A DNA stretch of 64,000 bases from Bin52 sp965243345 (GCA_965243345.1 CBDEUR010000003.1:558001-622000); one strand, 5' to 3'; shown: positions 1 to 8,729, counted from the stretch's first letter. Notes: generated by a model from the sequence alone, not told the origin. A program made the numbers and translations.

Positions 1-207
1 GGCCGGGCCGGCCGAGTTCCCGCGCACGGTGCGTTCTGCGTCGGGTTGTCCGAGCCGCAGCCCGACCGGATCGACCCCGGCCCGGACTGGCAGCGGGCCA
101 TGTGCGACCGCCTGGCGCCGACGCCGGCGCGGGGGAATGTCCGCCTGTCCGAGGGTGAGCGGTACCGGCCGGATATCGACCTCGCGCCAGTGGCGGCGCG
201 TCCCTGA
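1..207 (+). CDS. Possible C-terminal end of an unknown gene cut by the window edge
   Basis: The first reading frame is open from the window edge to a TGA at 205-207, giving about 68 residues. The frame has the high third-position GC expected of a real gene here, and it ends with an Arg/Asp-rich stretch (SEGERYRPDIDLAP). I recognise no domain. The neighbouring 2 kb is full of decayed gene fragments, so this may itself be a remnant rather than the end of a working gene. Confidence 0.25.
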   Translation, partial: GRAGRVPAHGAFCVGLSEPQPDRIDPGPDWQRAMCDRLAPTPARGNVRLSEGERYRPDIDLAPVAARP

Positions 208-563
208 ACACTAGCCCCGAGCACATCGACCTGATCGGCGCCGCCCTGGGGCGCGAAATTCGCCGGGGACGTGTAGCGCTACGGAGCCGTAACTTGTAGT
301 GACCGGCAAACGAAACAGTAGTGCAGGCGATATTCCGAAACTGCACGAATCTGGATGATGGCTGCCTTGTAATGGCGTTGTTTCCACAATTAGTCATGCG
401 GATCAGGTCGTGTGCGAAGGAACCGACCAGCACCCACGACTCGAATCGCAATGCTGACCCCGGAACCCGGGAGGCAGGTGTCACGAGCGTCGGGAATCTC
501 AGGTAATGCGCGCGTCATTGTGCCGCCGAGCCGGAAGTGCGGGCCACGTCGAGGACGCTCGGA
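208..563. other. Intergenic stretch with no recognisable gene
   Basis: No frame in this stretch shows convincing codon use or a recognisable motif. It is less GC-rich than its surroundings around 290-480. I see no clear promoter, repeat or RNA gene in it. Confidence 0.4.
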
Positions 564-765
564 ATGACGGATATCGAGGAGCGTGTTCGTCAGGACGAGA
601 GTCTGGGGCTTGCCTGGAACCGGATTGATCCGGCGGCGTTACGGAAAGGGGTGGTCGACGACGAGGAAGACCTCGTGGACCTCACCGAAGAGGAAGCCGG
701 AACGAGTCGCCGGCGGCATCGCGGCCGTCACGGAGGCGTTGCGGTCGGGGCGGGAACTGCAGTGA
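564..765 (+). pseudogene. Small coding-like fragment with a frame change
   Basis: From the ATG at 564 the frame reads as a plausible acidic protein (MTDIEERVRQDESLGLAW, ending ..DLVDLTEEEAG). Around 698-705 the protein-like signal moves to the next frame, which continues as VAGGIAAVTEALRSGRELQ and stops at 765. Joined, the two parts would make a protein of about 66 residues. I recognise no family. A third frame carries another short coding-like tail to 892. Either this is a decayed gene or the frames are chance. Confidence 0.3.
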
Positions 766-907
766 CCGCCGAGGGGACGGCAGCTGCTGTCACCGCAGCA
801 GGTGGCGGCGGCTGGCGGGGATGCTGGGCGACGATGTTGCCAGTGCGATACCGGCAGATCGCGTTCCAGCGGCCAGCAAGCAGTGCGCCTGACGAATGGA
901 GGACAGC

Positions 908-1275
908 ATGACATTTCTGAAACCCGTGACGTTCCCGAAGACACTTTGCGGCAGTCTCCTCATCGGGCTGATGCTGGCGGGAACGGCTCCCGCGGCTCCC
1001 GCGGCCGCCCAAGGCCGCGATCTCGCCGAGCTCTGGTCGGAGTGCGTCATCGCCTGGAAACAGTCCCGTGCCGCGAAAACATGCACGGAATCGACGTCGA
1101 TTCAGCCGGAATCAACGGTTACGACCGCAAGTGCTCGATCAATACGAAGTGCCATATCTACGTCAACGACTACTACCAGTACTGGTCGTCGACCAGCATC
1201 AAGGTCAACGTCAATCAGGTCAGCAGCCTGGTCGTGAATTGCTGGGACCACCTGGCGACCAGCAAATGCTGGTGA
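908..1275 (+). pseudogene. Frameshifted small secreted cysteine-containing protein
   Basis: The frame from the ATG at 908 encodes a clear signal peptide: a basic start (MTFLKPVTFPK), a hydrophobic core (LCGSLLIGLMLAG) and an Ala-rich cleavage region ending AAAQG. It continues as LAELWSECVIAWKQSRAAKTC and then degenerates into Ser/Thr-rich nonsense that stops at 1237. From about 1084 the frame one base back carries the natural continuation (GYDRKCSINTKCHIYVNDYY, ending ..NCWDHLATSKCW) and stops at 1275. The junction lies near a run of four A at 1076-1079. Joined, this is an exported protein of about 120 residues with several Cys residues and no family I recognise. The split could be a true mutation or a one-base sequencing error. 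Confidence 0.5.
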
Positions 1276-1938
1276 GCTGCGGGACAGGTTCCGCCGGCGC
1301 CAGACGGCGGCGGCCTCGTCGGAGGCAGCGCTCGAAGCCAGGCCGAACCGGCCGAACCTGTTCTGGGGACCGAGGCGTGCAGTGGCCGGCTCGGACCGCG
1401 AGTTGCTCCGGCATCTGGCCGCCCCGAGCCGCCGCATCCACGGGCCCGAGCTCGACCAGGCCCGGATCGACGCAGTGGCCGACACCATCCCCGCGGCCGG
1501 GGCAATGTTCCGGATGGGGGTCATGGGCGCCCGGACGATCCCGGTCCTGCCGCTGTGTGTGAGGGATCCGGGTTTTGGAGTGATGGTGCGCTGGCTTGCC
1601 CCGATCCGGCTGGCAGCAGGACCGGGCGAGCCCAGGTCCGGACTGTCGGCACCGCACCCCGGTCGCCCGTACGCAGCCGGGACCGTGATCAGGCGCGGAC
1701 ACGACAGGAACGCCGTCGGGCGACCGGTGCGACCGCGCGACACCCCTGGCCTGCGAGCCCGCGACCGCGCCGTGGCGCTGAAGGGGAGCGAATTCCGGTG
1801 CCCCCCGCCCCGGCGATCTGCAGCCCCGCAGGGCCGCATGAGTTTCCGGGCGGGTGCAGGAGAAGCACCCGTGCCGCGGGATCGCTTCGGGTGCGGCACG
1901 GGCCCGTTGACGGGCCGGGCTGCCGCGCCCGTCATGAC
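1276..1938. other. Long stretch with only a coding-like remnant
   Basis: The plus-strand frame from about 1277 to 1560 reads as plausible protein (for example PELDQARIDAVADTIPAAG and MFRMGVMGARTIPVLPL). It has no good start codon or ribosome binding site and runs into nonsense after about 1570. Open frames on the minus strand look like shadows. I take this as decayed sequence linked to the fragments on either side. Confidence 0.25.
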
Positions 1939-2097
1939 ATGGCCTCGATGGTCCGGCGTTTCGACGACGAATTCGACTACGTGGTCGCGGGGTCGGGGTC
2001 TGCCGGCTCGGTGCCGGCATCCCGGCTCTCCGAAGACGGGCGCTCGCGGGTGCTGGTCCTCGAGCACGGCGGCAGCGATGCCGGCCCGTTCATCCAA
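1939..2097 (+). pseudogene. N-terminal fragment of a GMC oxidoreductase (choline/alcohol dehydrogenase family)
   Basis: The frame from the ATG at 1939 gives about 53 residues that match the start of GMC flavoproteins such as choline dehydrogenase. FDYVVAGSGSAGSVPASRL is the dinucleotide-binding beta-alpha-beta start, with the GxGxxG glycines intact. It is followed by the second strand and acidic end (RVLVLEHGGSDAGPFIQ). The family is normally 500-560 residues. Here the similarity stops at 2097 and the frame turns into nonsense, so only the first tenth remains. With choline importer genes elsewhere in the window, it could be the relic of a betA-like gene, but the substrate cannot be told. Confidence 0.5.
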
Positions 2098-2303
2098 AGG
2101 AAGGCAGCGCCGGGCCCGGAGCCCGGTTCGGAAAAATGCCCGGCGGCGCGCATGCGGGACCGTACCCGTACGGGTGAGTGGTCCGGACGCCGCGAACAGG
2201 GCCCGCAACGGGATCCGGCACTTTACCGTTCTGGCGATATCGGCGACACTATTGGTACAATTCGGCAGCGGAAATGGTGGTCCGGCGGAGACATCGTGCA
2301 TTC

Positions 2304-2645
2304 ATGGCGAACCTGATCCGATTTCACGGGGGACGCGGTGCGGAGCGCGGCGTGTTCTTCAGCAGGAGCGAACTGGCAGCAATCGCCTCGGCATACAGCA
2401 GCGGTGTCATCAAGGGGGACTGGCGGGACTACGCCATCGATCGCAGTGACAACACCGCGCTGTTCTCGATCTTCCGCAGCAGCCGCGAACACCCGGTCTA
2501 CGTTTTCGTCAAGACCCAGAAACCCGACCAGAACCAGCCGACCTTTGCCCTGTTCAACGGCCCGCGCCGGCTGGCCAGCTCGACCTCGCTCAACCGGGTG
2601 ATGGACCGGTTCCGTTCCCTGCCGCGCCTGGTCAGGTCGCAGTAG
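2304..2645 (+). CDS. DUF2794 family protein
   Basis: A protein of 113 residues. The body (VFFSRSELAAIASAYSSGV, GDWRDYAIDRSD, VFVKTQKP, FNGPRRLASSTSL) matches the small DUF2794 family, which is widespread in alphaproteobacteria and has no known function. I chose the ATG at 2304 because family members begin with a short segment like MANLIRFHGGR. The open frame extends further upstream, but that part is low-complexity. A GGAG lies about 14 bases upstream, which is distant for a ribosome binding site. The gene converges on the secretion adaptor gene, with 34 bp between the stops. Confidence 0.75.
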   Translation: MANLIRFHGGRGAERGVFFSRSELAAIASAYSSGVIKGDWRDYAIDRSDNTALFSIFRSSREHPVYVFVKTQKPDQNQPTFALFNGPRRLASSTSLNRVMDRFRSLPRLVRSQ

Positions 2646-2679
2646 CCGGGGTCACGACACGGTCACGCGAACCGCACGG

Positions 2680-4044
2680 TCACGGCTCGCGCAGTGCGGT
2701 CGCGAAGCTCGTGGTCAGCGGGCTGATCAGATAGTCGAACATGGTCCGTTCGCCGACCTTGATGATGCCCATCGCCGGCATGCCCGACGTCAGCGGCGTG
2801 TTGCCGATGCTGGCGCGCAGCGCTTCCGGATCGAGCGTGATCACCACCTTGTAGGTCGGCGGGGCATAGGCGGCCCGCTTGCGGATGGTACTGGCCGAGA
2901 CCGACTGCACCACGCCATCGACCGGCGGAGTGGTCCGCGGGTTGAATGCCGACAGGTGGATCCTGACATCGGCACCGACGTGGACCTGCTCGATGTCGCG
3001 GGCCTGGACCTCTGCCTCAAGCACCATGTCCTCGTTGTCGGGGACGATCTCCATCAGCCGGTCGGCGCGGTTCACCACGCCGCCGACGGTGCGAATCGTC
3101 ATGTTGTTGACCCGGCCGTCAGCAGGGGCGCGGATGTCGATCCGGCGCAGCTGGTCGTCGATCAGCCCGAGATTCTCCCGGGTCCGCGTGATGTCGAAGT
3201 CGACCCGGTTCAGGCGTTCCGCTGCCTGGGACCGGCGCACCTGGCGGGCATTGGCGATCCCGAGCCTGTGCTCGTTGATCCGCTGCAGGCTGCTCGAGAT
3301 GGAACCTTCCACCGTGGCGAGCTGCGATTGCAGGTGAGCCCGGGCACGCTGGATCTCGAGCAGGCGGGTGTGGGTGGTCAGTTTCTTGTCGTACAGTTCC
3401 TGCACGGCGGCAAGCTCGTCCTCGATCAGCTCGAGCTGCAGGACGATGGACTTCACCTGGGCACGCAGCGCCGTGACCTCGGTGGAGATCTGCTCGATGC
3501 GTTCCTTCCGGATTTCCTGCTGCTGCAGGAAACTGTCGCGCCGCTTGTGGAAGAGTTCGATCTCCGCCTCGATGATGCCGGCAAGCTCCGGATCGATGCT
3601 GGCCTCGACGAGCTCGGCCGACAGGGTCACGTCGGACGCGTCCGAGACCTCCGCGTGCAGCCGGGCCTCCTCGGCGAGATGCGAGATCAGGGCCGAGCGG
3701 TGCACCGATGACCGGGCGTCGGTCTGCAGCGGGTCCAGCCGCAGCAGCACCTGTCCCTTGGTGACCCGGTCGCCCTCGCGAACCAGGATCTCCTTCACCA
3801 GCCCGCCCTCGAGATGCTGGACGGTCTTGATGCCGGAGCGAACCTCGATGGCGCCGTTTGCGGTCACGCCGCTTGCGAGCGGGGCAAGGAACGCCCAGCC
3901 CCCGAACACGCCGAAGAACAGGAAGATCACGACATAGCCGAACCGGCTGGCGCCGCCCCAGGCCGGTCGCCGCGGCTTGCTGCGGAAACTGATCGGCAGT
4001 GGCCGGCTCGGCAGGGTCTCGGTCTGGACCGTCTGAAGGGTCAT
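2680..4044 (-). CDS. HlyD-family periplasmic adaptor of a type I secretion system
   Basis: A protein of 454 residues that would link an inner-membrane ABC exporter to an outer-membrane TolC-type channel. A basic, Pro-rich N-terminus is followed by one membrane anchor (about residues 35-57). A lipoyl-like half-motif follows (GGLVKEILVREGDRVTKGQV), then about 180 residues of predicted coiled coil. The second half carries the beta-barrel signature seen in HlyD/PrtE proteins (RIDIRAPADGRVNNM) and the usual ending (FDYLISPLTTSFATALREP). The ATG at 4044 has a GAGG just upstream. An in-frame extension reaching 4173 would lie wholly inside the upstream gene. The start lies 8 bp before the end of the ABC exporter gene, so the two are surely co-translated. 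Confidence 0.88.
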   Translation of the reverse strand: MTLQTVQTETLPSRPLPISFRSKPRRPAWGGASRFGYVVIFLFFGVFGGWAFLAPLASGVTANGAIEVRSGIKTVQHLEGGLVKEILVREGDRVTKGQVLLRLDPLQTDARSSVHRSALISHLAEEARLHAEVSDASDVTLSAELVEASIDPELAGIIEAEIELFHKRRDSFLQQQEIRKERIEQISTEVTALRAQVKSIVLQLELIEDELAAVQELYDKKLTTHTRLLEIQRARAHLQSQLATVEGSISSSLQRINEHRLGIANARQVRRSQAAERLNRVDFDITRTRENLGLIDDQLRRIDIRAPADGRVNNMTIRTVGGVVNRADRLMEIVPDNEDMVLEAEVQARDIEQVHVGADVRIHLSAFNPRTTPPVDGVVQSVSASTIRKRAAYAPPTYKVVITLDPEALRASIGNTPLTSGMPAMGIIKVGERTMFDYLISPLTTSFATALREP

Positions 4045-4051
4045 GGTGTCC

Positions 4052-6136
4052 TCACCTGTTGGCGGACTGGCATGGGGTTGTATCGGGCCCGGGTTCCGGC
4101 GCAACCGGGGTCCGGGGCCGGCGAAGCTGGGCCAGGACCTTGTCCCGCGGCCCCGCGGCGCCGACCCGGCCATCGACCATGATCAGAAGGTTGTCAAGCG
4201 CACGCAGAATGTTCTCCCTGTGCAGGATCACGACCACGGTCACGCCGCGCCGCTTGAGTTCGAGTATGGTGGCAGCAAGCGCCTGCTCGCCCTGCACGTC
4301 AAGGTTGGCGTTGGGTTCATCGAGTACCACGAGGCGTATCGGCCCGTAGAGTGCCCGGGCGAGGGCGACGCGCTGGACCTGTCCACCGGACAGCAGCGCG
4401 CCACCCGGGCCAACCTGGGTCTGGTAGCCGTGCGGCATGAACTTGATCATGGCGTCGACATTGGCGAGCCGGGCAGCGTCGAGCACGTCGTCGCGGGTCC
4501 AGTCGTCGGCGAACCTCGTGATGTTGTCACGGATTGTCCCGCTGAACAGCGACACGTCCTGCGGGAGGTAGCCGATGTACCGTCCGATATCGTGCCCGGG
4601 CCAGCTGTGCAGTTCGCGGCCGTCGTTCAGCGAGCGTCCGCCGAACCGGACGGTCCCGGTGGTCGGCCGGTCGATGCCGACGAGCAGGCGTGCGAGGCTT
4701 GACTTGCCGGACCCGGATCGCCCGAGAATCCCCAGCGAACTCCCGGATTTCAGCATGAAGGTGATGTCGGACAGGATCGGTCGCTCCGCGGTGGGCGGAT
4801 GGAAGTGGACCCCGTTGACCGAAACCGTCGGCTCGATGTCGGCGGATCCCGGAATTGCCACCGCGCTCGCTACCGCTGTCGCCACCGCAGTCGACGGTGC
4901 GCCGTCACCGGGCCCTGCCTCCGCCGTTCCGGATGCCGTCTCTCCGGCTCCCGTCGTCCCTTCGGCTTCCGACCCGGCTTCGATGTTCGCCACGGGCTCG
5001 TCATCGGCAGCCTCTTCCGACCAGCTCGTCCCGTCGTCACCGTCTTCCTCCTGAGACCCGGTCTTCCCGTCGCCCGCCGCCGTTTCGGTCCCGGTCATGG
5101 CCCCGGAGGTGACACGGGGCTGGCTGGTGTCTGCGGGAAGGTCCGGGAGGTCCGGGAACATCAGCCCCGCTCGCAGGGCCGCTGCGACCGCCCGGTAGTC
5201 CTCCAGTGCGGAGTGGGTTGCGGTCCAGCTGGTCACCAGGGACTGGACCGGCATCATGATGCGCCCGACCAGAATCACCGAGGCCATCATCGCGCCCTGC
5301 GACAGGCCGCTGGTCGGGTCGAGGACAAGCACCACGCTCACCGTCATGATGGCGATGATGGACGAGAGCTGCATGGTCCGTCCGATGGCGTTCATGACCC
5401 CGGACCGCCGTGCATAGGCGCTGTAGTGATCGAGTGCCGCGTCGTTGTCCTCGCTCCAGCGCCGACCGAGATCCCGTGCCATTCCCATGGCGTCGATGAT
5501 GTCGGCATTGCGCAGGGTGACGTCGGTCTTGCGCATGGAGTCCGCGACCGCGGACTGGGCCCGGTCATTGAGCGGCGAGGTGAGCCAGCGGTTGGCGAGG
5601 GCGAGCAGCAGCAGCAGGACCGCGACCACGCTCGAGACAAGGCCGATCCACATGTTCAGGTAGAACAGGAAGGCGAGGAACATCGGAACCCAGGGCAGGT
5701 CCAGCAGCAGGAAGATCTGGTGGCCGGCGAGGAAGTGTCGGAGCGAGTTCATCCGGGTCAGCAACTCGGTGTTGCGGGGGACACCGCGCGCGCAGGCAAG
5801 CCGCAACGAGACCGCGAGCAGTTTCTCGCTGACGGCACTGTCGATGAAGGCGCTGATGCGCACGAACAGGAAGGTCCGCGCCACCTCGATCAACGCCTGC
5901 ACCAGCAGTGCCACCATCGCGGTGCCGGCCAGGAAGGCGAGGGTGAACACGTTGCCGCCGCCGCCGAGCACACGGTCGAACAGCGAAAACGTGTAGATCG
6001 GTATCACCAGGACCAGGACATTGACGAAGAAGCTGAAGACGACCGCGGTCGCAAAGCCGTTCCGGCATGAGCCCAGCATTTCGCCGAGCGGATTGCCGCC
6101 ACTGCCACCGTCGGACGTGTCAGCCTGCACTGCCAT
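4052..6136 (-). CDS. Type I secretion ABC exporter (PrtD/HlyB-like) with an acidic linker
   Basis: A fused permease-ATPase of 694 residues. Membrane segments span about residues 28-300. The ATPase has Walker A GRSGSGKSS (472-480), the signature LSGGQ (582-586), Walker B LVVLDE (602-607) and the switch His639. Like PrtD, and unlike HlyB, it lacks an N-terminal C39-type peptidase domain. PrtD-type exporters are usually about 570-590 residues. The extra length is an acidic and Ala/Thr/Gly-rich low-complexity stretch between the membrane and ATPase domains (about 333-432). The HlyD-like adaptor follows with an 8-bp overlap. No TolC gene and no RTX-type substrate gene lie in the window, so the cargo is unknown. 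Confidence 0.87.
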   Translation of the reverse strand: MAVQADTSDGGSGGNPLGEMLGSCRNGFATAVVFSFFVNVLVLVIPIYTFSLFDRVLGGGGNVFTLAFLAGTAMVALLVQALIEVARTFLFVRISAFIDSAVSEKLLAVSLRLACARGVPRNTELLTRMNSLRHFLAGHQIFLLLDLPWVPMFLAFLFYLNMWIGLVSSVVAVLLLLLALANRWLTSPLNDRAQSAVADSMRKTDVTLRNADIIDAMGMARDLGRRWSEDNDAALDHYSAYARRSGVMNAIGRTMQLSSIIAIMTVSVVLVLDPTSGLSQGAMMASVILVGRIMMPVQSLVTSWTATHSALEDYRAVAAALRAGLMFPDLPDLPADTSQPRVTSGAMTGTETAAGDGKTGSQEEDGDDGTSWSEEAADDEPVANIEAGSEAEGTTGAGETASGTAEAGPGDGAPSTAVATAVASAVAIPGSADIEPTVSVNGVHFHPPTAERPILSDITFMLKSGSSLGILGRSGSGKSSLARLLVGIDRPTTGTVRFGGRSLNDGRELHSWPGHDIGRYIGYLPQDVSLFSGTIRDNITRFADDWTRDDVLDAARLANVDAMIKFMPHGYQTQVGPGGALLSGGQVQRVALARALYGPIRLVVLDEPNANLDVQGEQALAATILELKRRGVTVVVILHRENILRALDNLLIMVDGRVGAAGPRDKVLAQLRRPRTPVAPEPGPDTTPCQSANR

Positions 6137-6423
6137 CGCTCACCTTGCCGGCCTTCCCTGCATGCATCCGGTCGCCCCAAATGCAGTCCGGCCCGAAGCG
6201 GCTCCGGGCGGGCCCGGCGAGCCGCTGGCGCATGGTTCTGCTGGTACCCCCGGTCGACAGGTTCCCCCCGTCGGGACGCGACTGACCGACGCGCCTGCGA
6301 AAATTGACGCTCCGCGACGATGGCCCTATGTAAGCGTTCCGGCTGGCAGTCGCAATCGGTTTCCGATCCTGCCGCCGATCCGCCGGGGACGGCGGCCTGC
6401 TCTTTTCCTGGACGGTATCAGCC
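6137..6423. promoter_or_regulatory. Divergent intergenic region between exporter and glycosyltransferase genes
   Basis: This 287-bp region separates two genes transcribed away from each other, so it should contain both promoters. I cannot point to convincing -35/-10 boxes or an operator. No gene was recognised in it. Confidence 0.35.
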
Positions 6424-7719
6424 GTGAACGTACTGTTTATCCACCAGAACATGCCGGGACAATTCAAGCATCTTGCCCCGGCCCTGGCCCGGGAGGCGTC
6501 CAACCGGGTTGCCTTCATCACCGCCGAAGGGTCCACGCTGCCACCGGAAAACGTGACCGTCGAGAGATACCCCCGGCCCTCGACCGACAGGCAGGCGAGG
6601 GGAACCCACCCCTACGTGACCCGGTTCGACCGCGCCGTTCGCTACGGCCAGGGAACCGTTCGCGCCGCGTTGCGGTTGCGCGAGGCCGGGTTCGAGCCTG
6701 ACGCCGTTGTTGTCCATACCGGCTGGGGCGAGGGCCTGTTCCTGCGCGACCTGTACCCGGATGCGGGGATCCTCACCTTCTGCGAGTTCTACTTCGACGG
6801 GCGCAGCGCCGACCAGAACTTCGACCCGCAGTTCCAGAACTCGCTGGACGACGTATGCCGCATGCGGCTGAACAACACCGAGATGTCGATGAGCACCCTG
6901 GCATCGAACTGGGGCATCACTCCGACCTGGTGGCAGTGGAGCCGGCACCCGGAATTCATGCGGCGCAAGATCTCGGTGATCCACGACGGAATCGACACCG
7001 ACCACTGCAGCCCGATCGACAACCCGCAGATCGAGCTGCCGAACGGGACGACGCTCACGCGTGAAGACGAGGTCGTGACCTACGTGTCGCGCAACTTCGA
7101 GCCGTACCGGGGTTTCGAGCCGTTCATGAAGAGCATCGCCACCATCCTCGAACGCCGCCCCCGGTCCAGGGTGCTGCTGGTCGGCGGGGATGACGTGAGC
7201 TACAGCAAGCGGGCGGCGGATGCCCGCACCTGGCGCGAGAGCATCCTGTCGAAAGTGCGTTTCGACCCGACCCGGGTGGTCTTCCTGCACCGGTGTTCCT
7301 ACGAGGAACTGCGCAACGTGCTGTCGCTTTCGAGCGCGCATGTCTACCTGAGCTACCCCTTCGTGCTGTCCTGGTCGCTGCTCGAGTCCATGTCGCACGA
7401 ATGCCTGGTCATCGGTTCGCGCACCCCGCCGGTGATGGAGGTGATCGAGCATGGCGACAACGGCCTGCTCGTGGATTTCTTCTCGTCCGACCAGATCGCC
7501 GACGCGGTGGTGAACGCGCTCGAGAACCCGGACGCCATGCGGCCCATGCGCGCCCGCGCGCGCGAGACCGTGCGGGCGCGCTATGACCTGAAGACCGTCT
7601 GTCTGCCCGCACAGGTCGAGCTGATCACCCGTGTTGCCGAACACCGCTACCCGCCGCCGACAGAGGACGGCTGGTCATCGCTGCCCGCCGCCGACGGCAT
7701 GCCGCCGCGTATTCTCTGA
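6424..7719 (+). CDS. Glycosyltransferase, GT4/GT-B family
   Basis: A protein of 431 residues with the GT-B layout. The N-terminal Rossmann half begins MNVLFIHQNMPGQFKHLAPAL, a form common in GT4 enzymes of this type. The C-terminal half holds the nucleotide-sugar site, with SYPFVLSWSLLESMSHECLV and SRTPPVMEVIEHGDNGLLVD. The Glu residues in SLLESM and MEVIE fit the usual acidic contact to the donor. There is no signal peptide or membrane helix, so it probably acts in the cytoplasm at the membrane face. The acceptor and sugar are unknown. Divergent linkage to a type I exporter may mean a surface polysaccharide or a glycosylated exported protein, but that is only inference. Confidence 0.8.
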   Translation: MNVLFIHQNMPGQFKHLAPALAREASNRVAFITAEGSTLPPENVTVERYPRPSTDRQARGTHPYVTRFDRAVRYGQGTVRAALRLREAGFEPDAVVVHTGWGEGLFLRDLYPDAGILTFCEFYFDGRSADQNFDPQFQNSLDDVCRMRLNNTEMSMSTLASNWGITPTWWQWSRHPEFMRRKISVIHDGIDTDHCSPIDNPQIELPNGTTLTREDEVVTYVSRNFEPYRGFEPFMKSIATILERRPRSRVLLVGGDDVSYSKRAADARTWRESILSKVRFDPTRVVFLHRCSYEELRNVLSLSSAHVYLSYPFVLSWSLLESMSHECLVIGSRTPPVMEVIEHGDNGLLVDFFSSDQIADAVVNALENPDAMRPMRARARETVRARYDLKTVCLPAQVELITRVAEHRYPPPTEDGWSSLPAADGMPPRIL

Positions 7720-7929
7720 CCGGAACTTCATCGGCTCACACCTGTCCGGGTATCTCGCAACGTCCTGACGTGACGTCAGTGTCGGGCCGAGGACACCGGT
7801 TTCGTCGTGTCATGTTCATGGGAACAGTGCGATCGGGGTTGACCTTCAGGCGTTCGAAGGCGCGGTTCCGCAGCCTGGTCCGCCGCGTGAGGATGGTCGT
7901 GCGTTTCCGGGCCCGGCACGGCCGAATTC
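7720..7929. other. Intergenic region upstream of the regulator remnant
   Basis: Nothing firm is visible. Short open frames on both strands are rich in Arg and Pro and look non-coding. The DNA-binding-protein relic that starts near 7930 may extend back into this stretch in an unrecognisable form. Confidence 0.3.
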
Positions 7930-8510
7930 CGGGCAGGCCGGCAGTCCTCGCCAATGCCGGCGTCATTGAAAACCGGCGGACGACGCCTCACCGGGAACAC
8001 GGCGTCGCCCTCACGCAGCGTCACCCCGGACACCTCCTGGAACCTGCGCTGCATGTGGCTGACCGGGACCGCATCACCTGCGCCGGCGGGACGGCGCCAC
8101 CGGACATGATGCACGCCCCGGTCGCCGGTCATCGCGGCGCGGACTTCGCGCGGAAAACCGGCGACCGGTTCATGCATGCCGAGGCGCGTCCCGCCGGAAA
8201 GGCGCAGCGGGGCCGGCCTCGCGGAGTGCTGCGGCGCCGGCCCGCACGCCGTGCCGGCCACCATGAAGGCCATGGAAAACCATGTCCCCGACCCTCTGTC
8301 ACCTGCCGGTCCTGGCCGGATTGCCGGCGTGGGCACGCGCCGGCTGGACCGCAGCGCCGGGGCGTTCTGTCGCGACCCGCGCCTGGCAAGATCCCGCGGG
8401 CCGTTGCGTCGGACCGGTCTGCCCATTCCTGAAATCGCCATTGCGGCAGGTTTCTCCGGCGCTGCCATCTTGCCACTGCCTGCCGCATGCGATTCGGCGA
8501 AACACCGTCA
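7930..8510 (+). pseudogene. Decayed GlxA-type AraC-family transcriptional regulator
   Basis: Three pieces of a GlxA-like regulator (a DJ-1/PfpI-like sensor domain followed by an AraC DNA-binding domain) can be read in order. Frame one carries VLANAGVIENRRTTPHREH and DRITCAGGTAPPDMMHAPV (about 7938-8208), which match the end of the sensor domain. The next frame carries ATMKAMENHVPDPLSPAG (about 8260-8320) and DPRLARSRGPLRRTGLPIPE plus IAIAAGFSGA (8376-8465), which match the two helix-turn-helix units. Part of the helix pair between them is deleted, and the frame shifts near 8210-8250. GlxA-like proteins include regulators of betaine and carnitine catabolism. What this one controlled is unknown. 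Confidence 0.6.
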
Positions 8511-8562
8511 GCCCATCGTCCGGACACGCGGCGCAGGAATTGACCGCCCAGGGGTGGATGAA

Positions 8563-8578
8563 ACCAGTTGTGACCAAT
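8563..8578 (+). promoter_or_regulatory. Tandem ACCA(A/G)T operator-like pair upstream of amt
   Basis: Two hexamers, ACCAGT at 8563-8568 and ACCAAT at 8573-8578, lie exactly 10 bp apart in direct orientation. They are about 150 bp upstream of the amt start codon. The same arrangement recurs upstream of gmaS, the Liv-type importer and tmm. This suggests a shared regulator that binds one face of the helix. Confidence 0.55.
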
Positions 8579-8664
8579 TCGGATCGTACAGCCGCCAAAT
8601 TTATTGAAGTATCCCACGGGAACCGCCATGCTTCACTGGACCGAGCGGTCGTCGGCCGGGCGAA

Positions 8665-8680
8665 ATTGGTTCGAACCGGT
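8665..8680 (-). promoter_or_regulatory. Second tandem operator-like pair upstream of amt
   Basis: Read on the minus strand this is ACCGGT-TCGA-ACCAAT, again two hexamers with a 10-bp period. It lies about 50-65 bp before the amt start codon. Because ACCGGT is its own complement, the site can also be seen as an imperfect inverted repeat around TTCGAA. Confidence 0.5.
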
Positions 8681-8729
8681 CCCACAGACCGGCCGGAGCC
8701 AAGAGACAACCGTTTGGGGAGCCTGAGCC

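Noticed and set aside
1070..1090. Programmed -1 frameshift in the secreted-protein gene
   Set aside because: There is no proper slippery heptamer and no clear downstream stem. Mutation or a sequencing error is simpler.
2248..2262. Single ATTGGT upstream of the DUF2794 gene as an operator
   Set aside because: It has no second hexamer at the 10-bp step and lies outside the methylamine genes.
8661..8685. GGTTCGAACC near 8668-8677 as the T-arm of a tRNA
   Set aside because: The 70 bases around it cannot form an acceptor stem or anticodon arm. The sequence is better explained as one of the repeated operator-like pairs.
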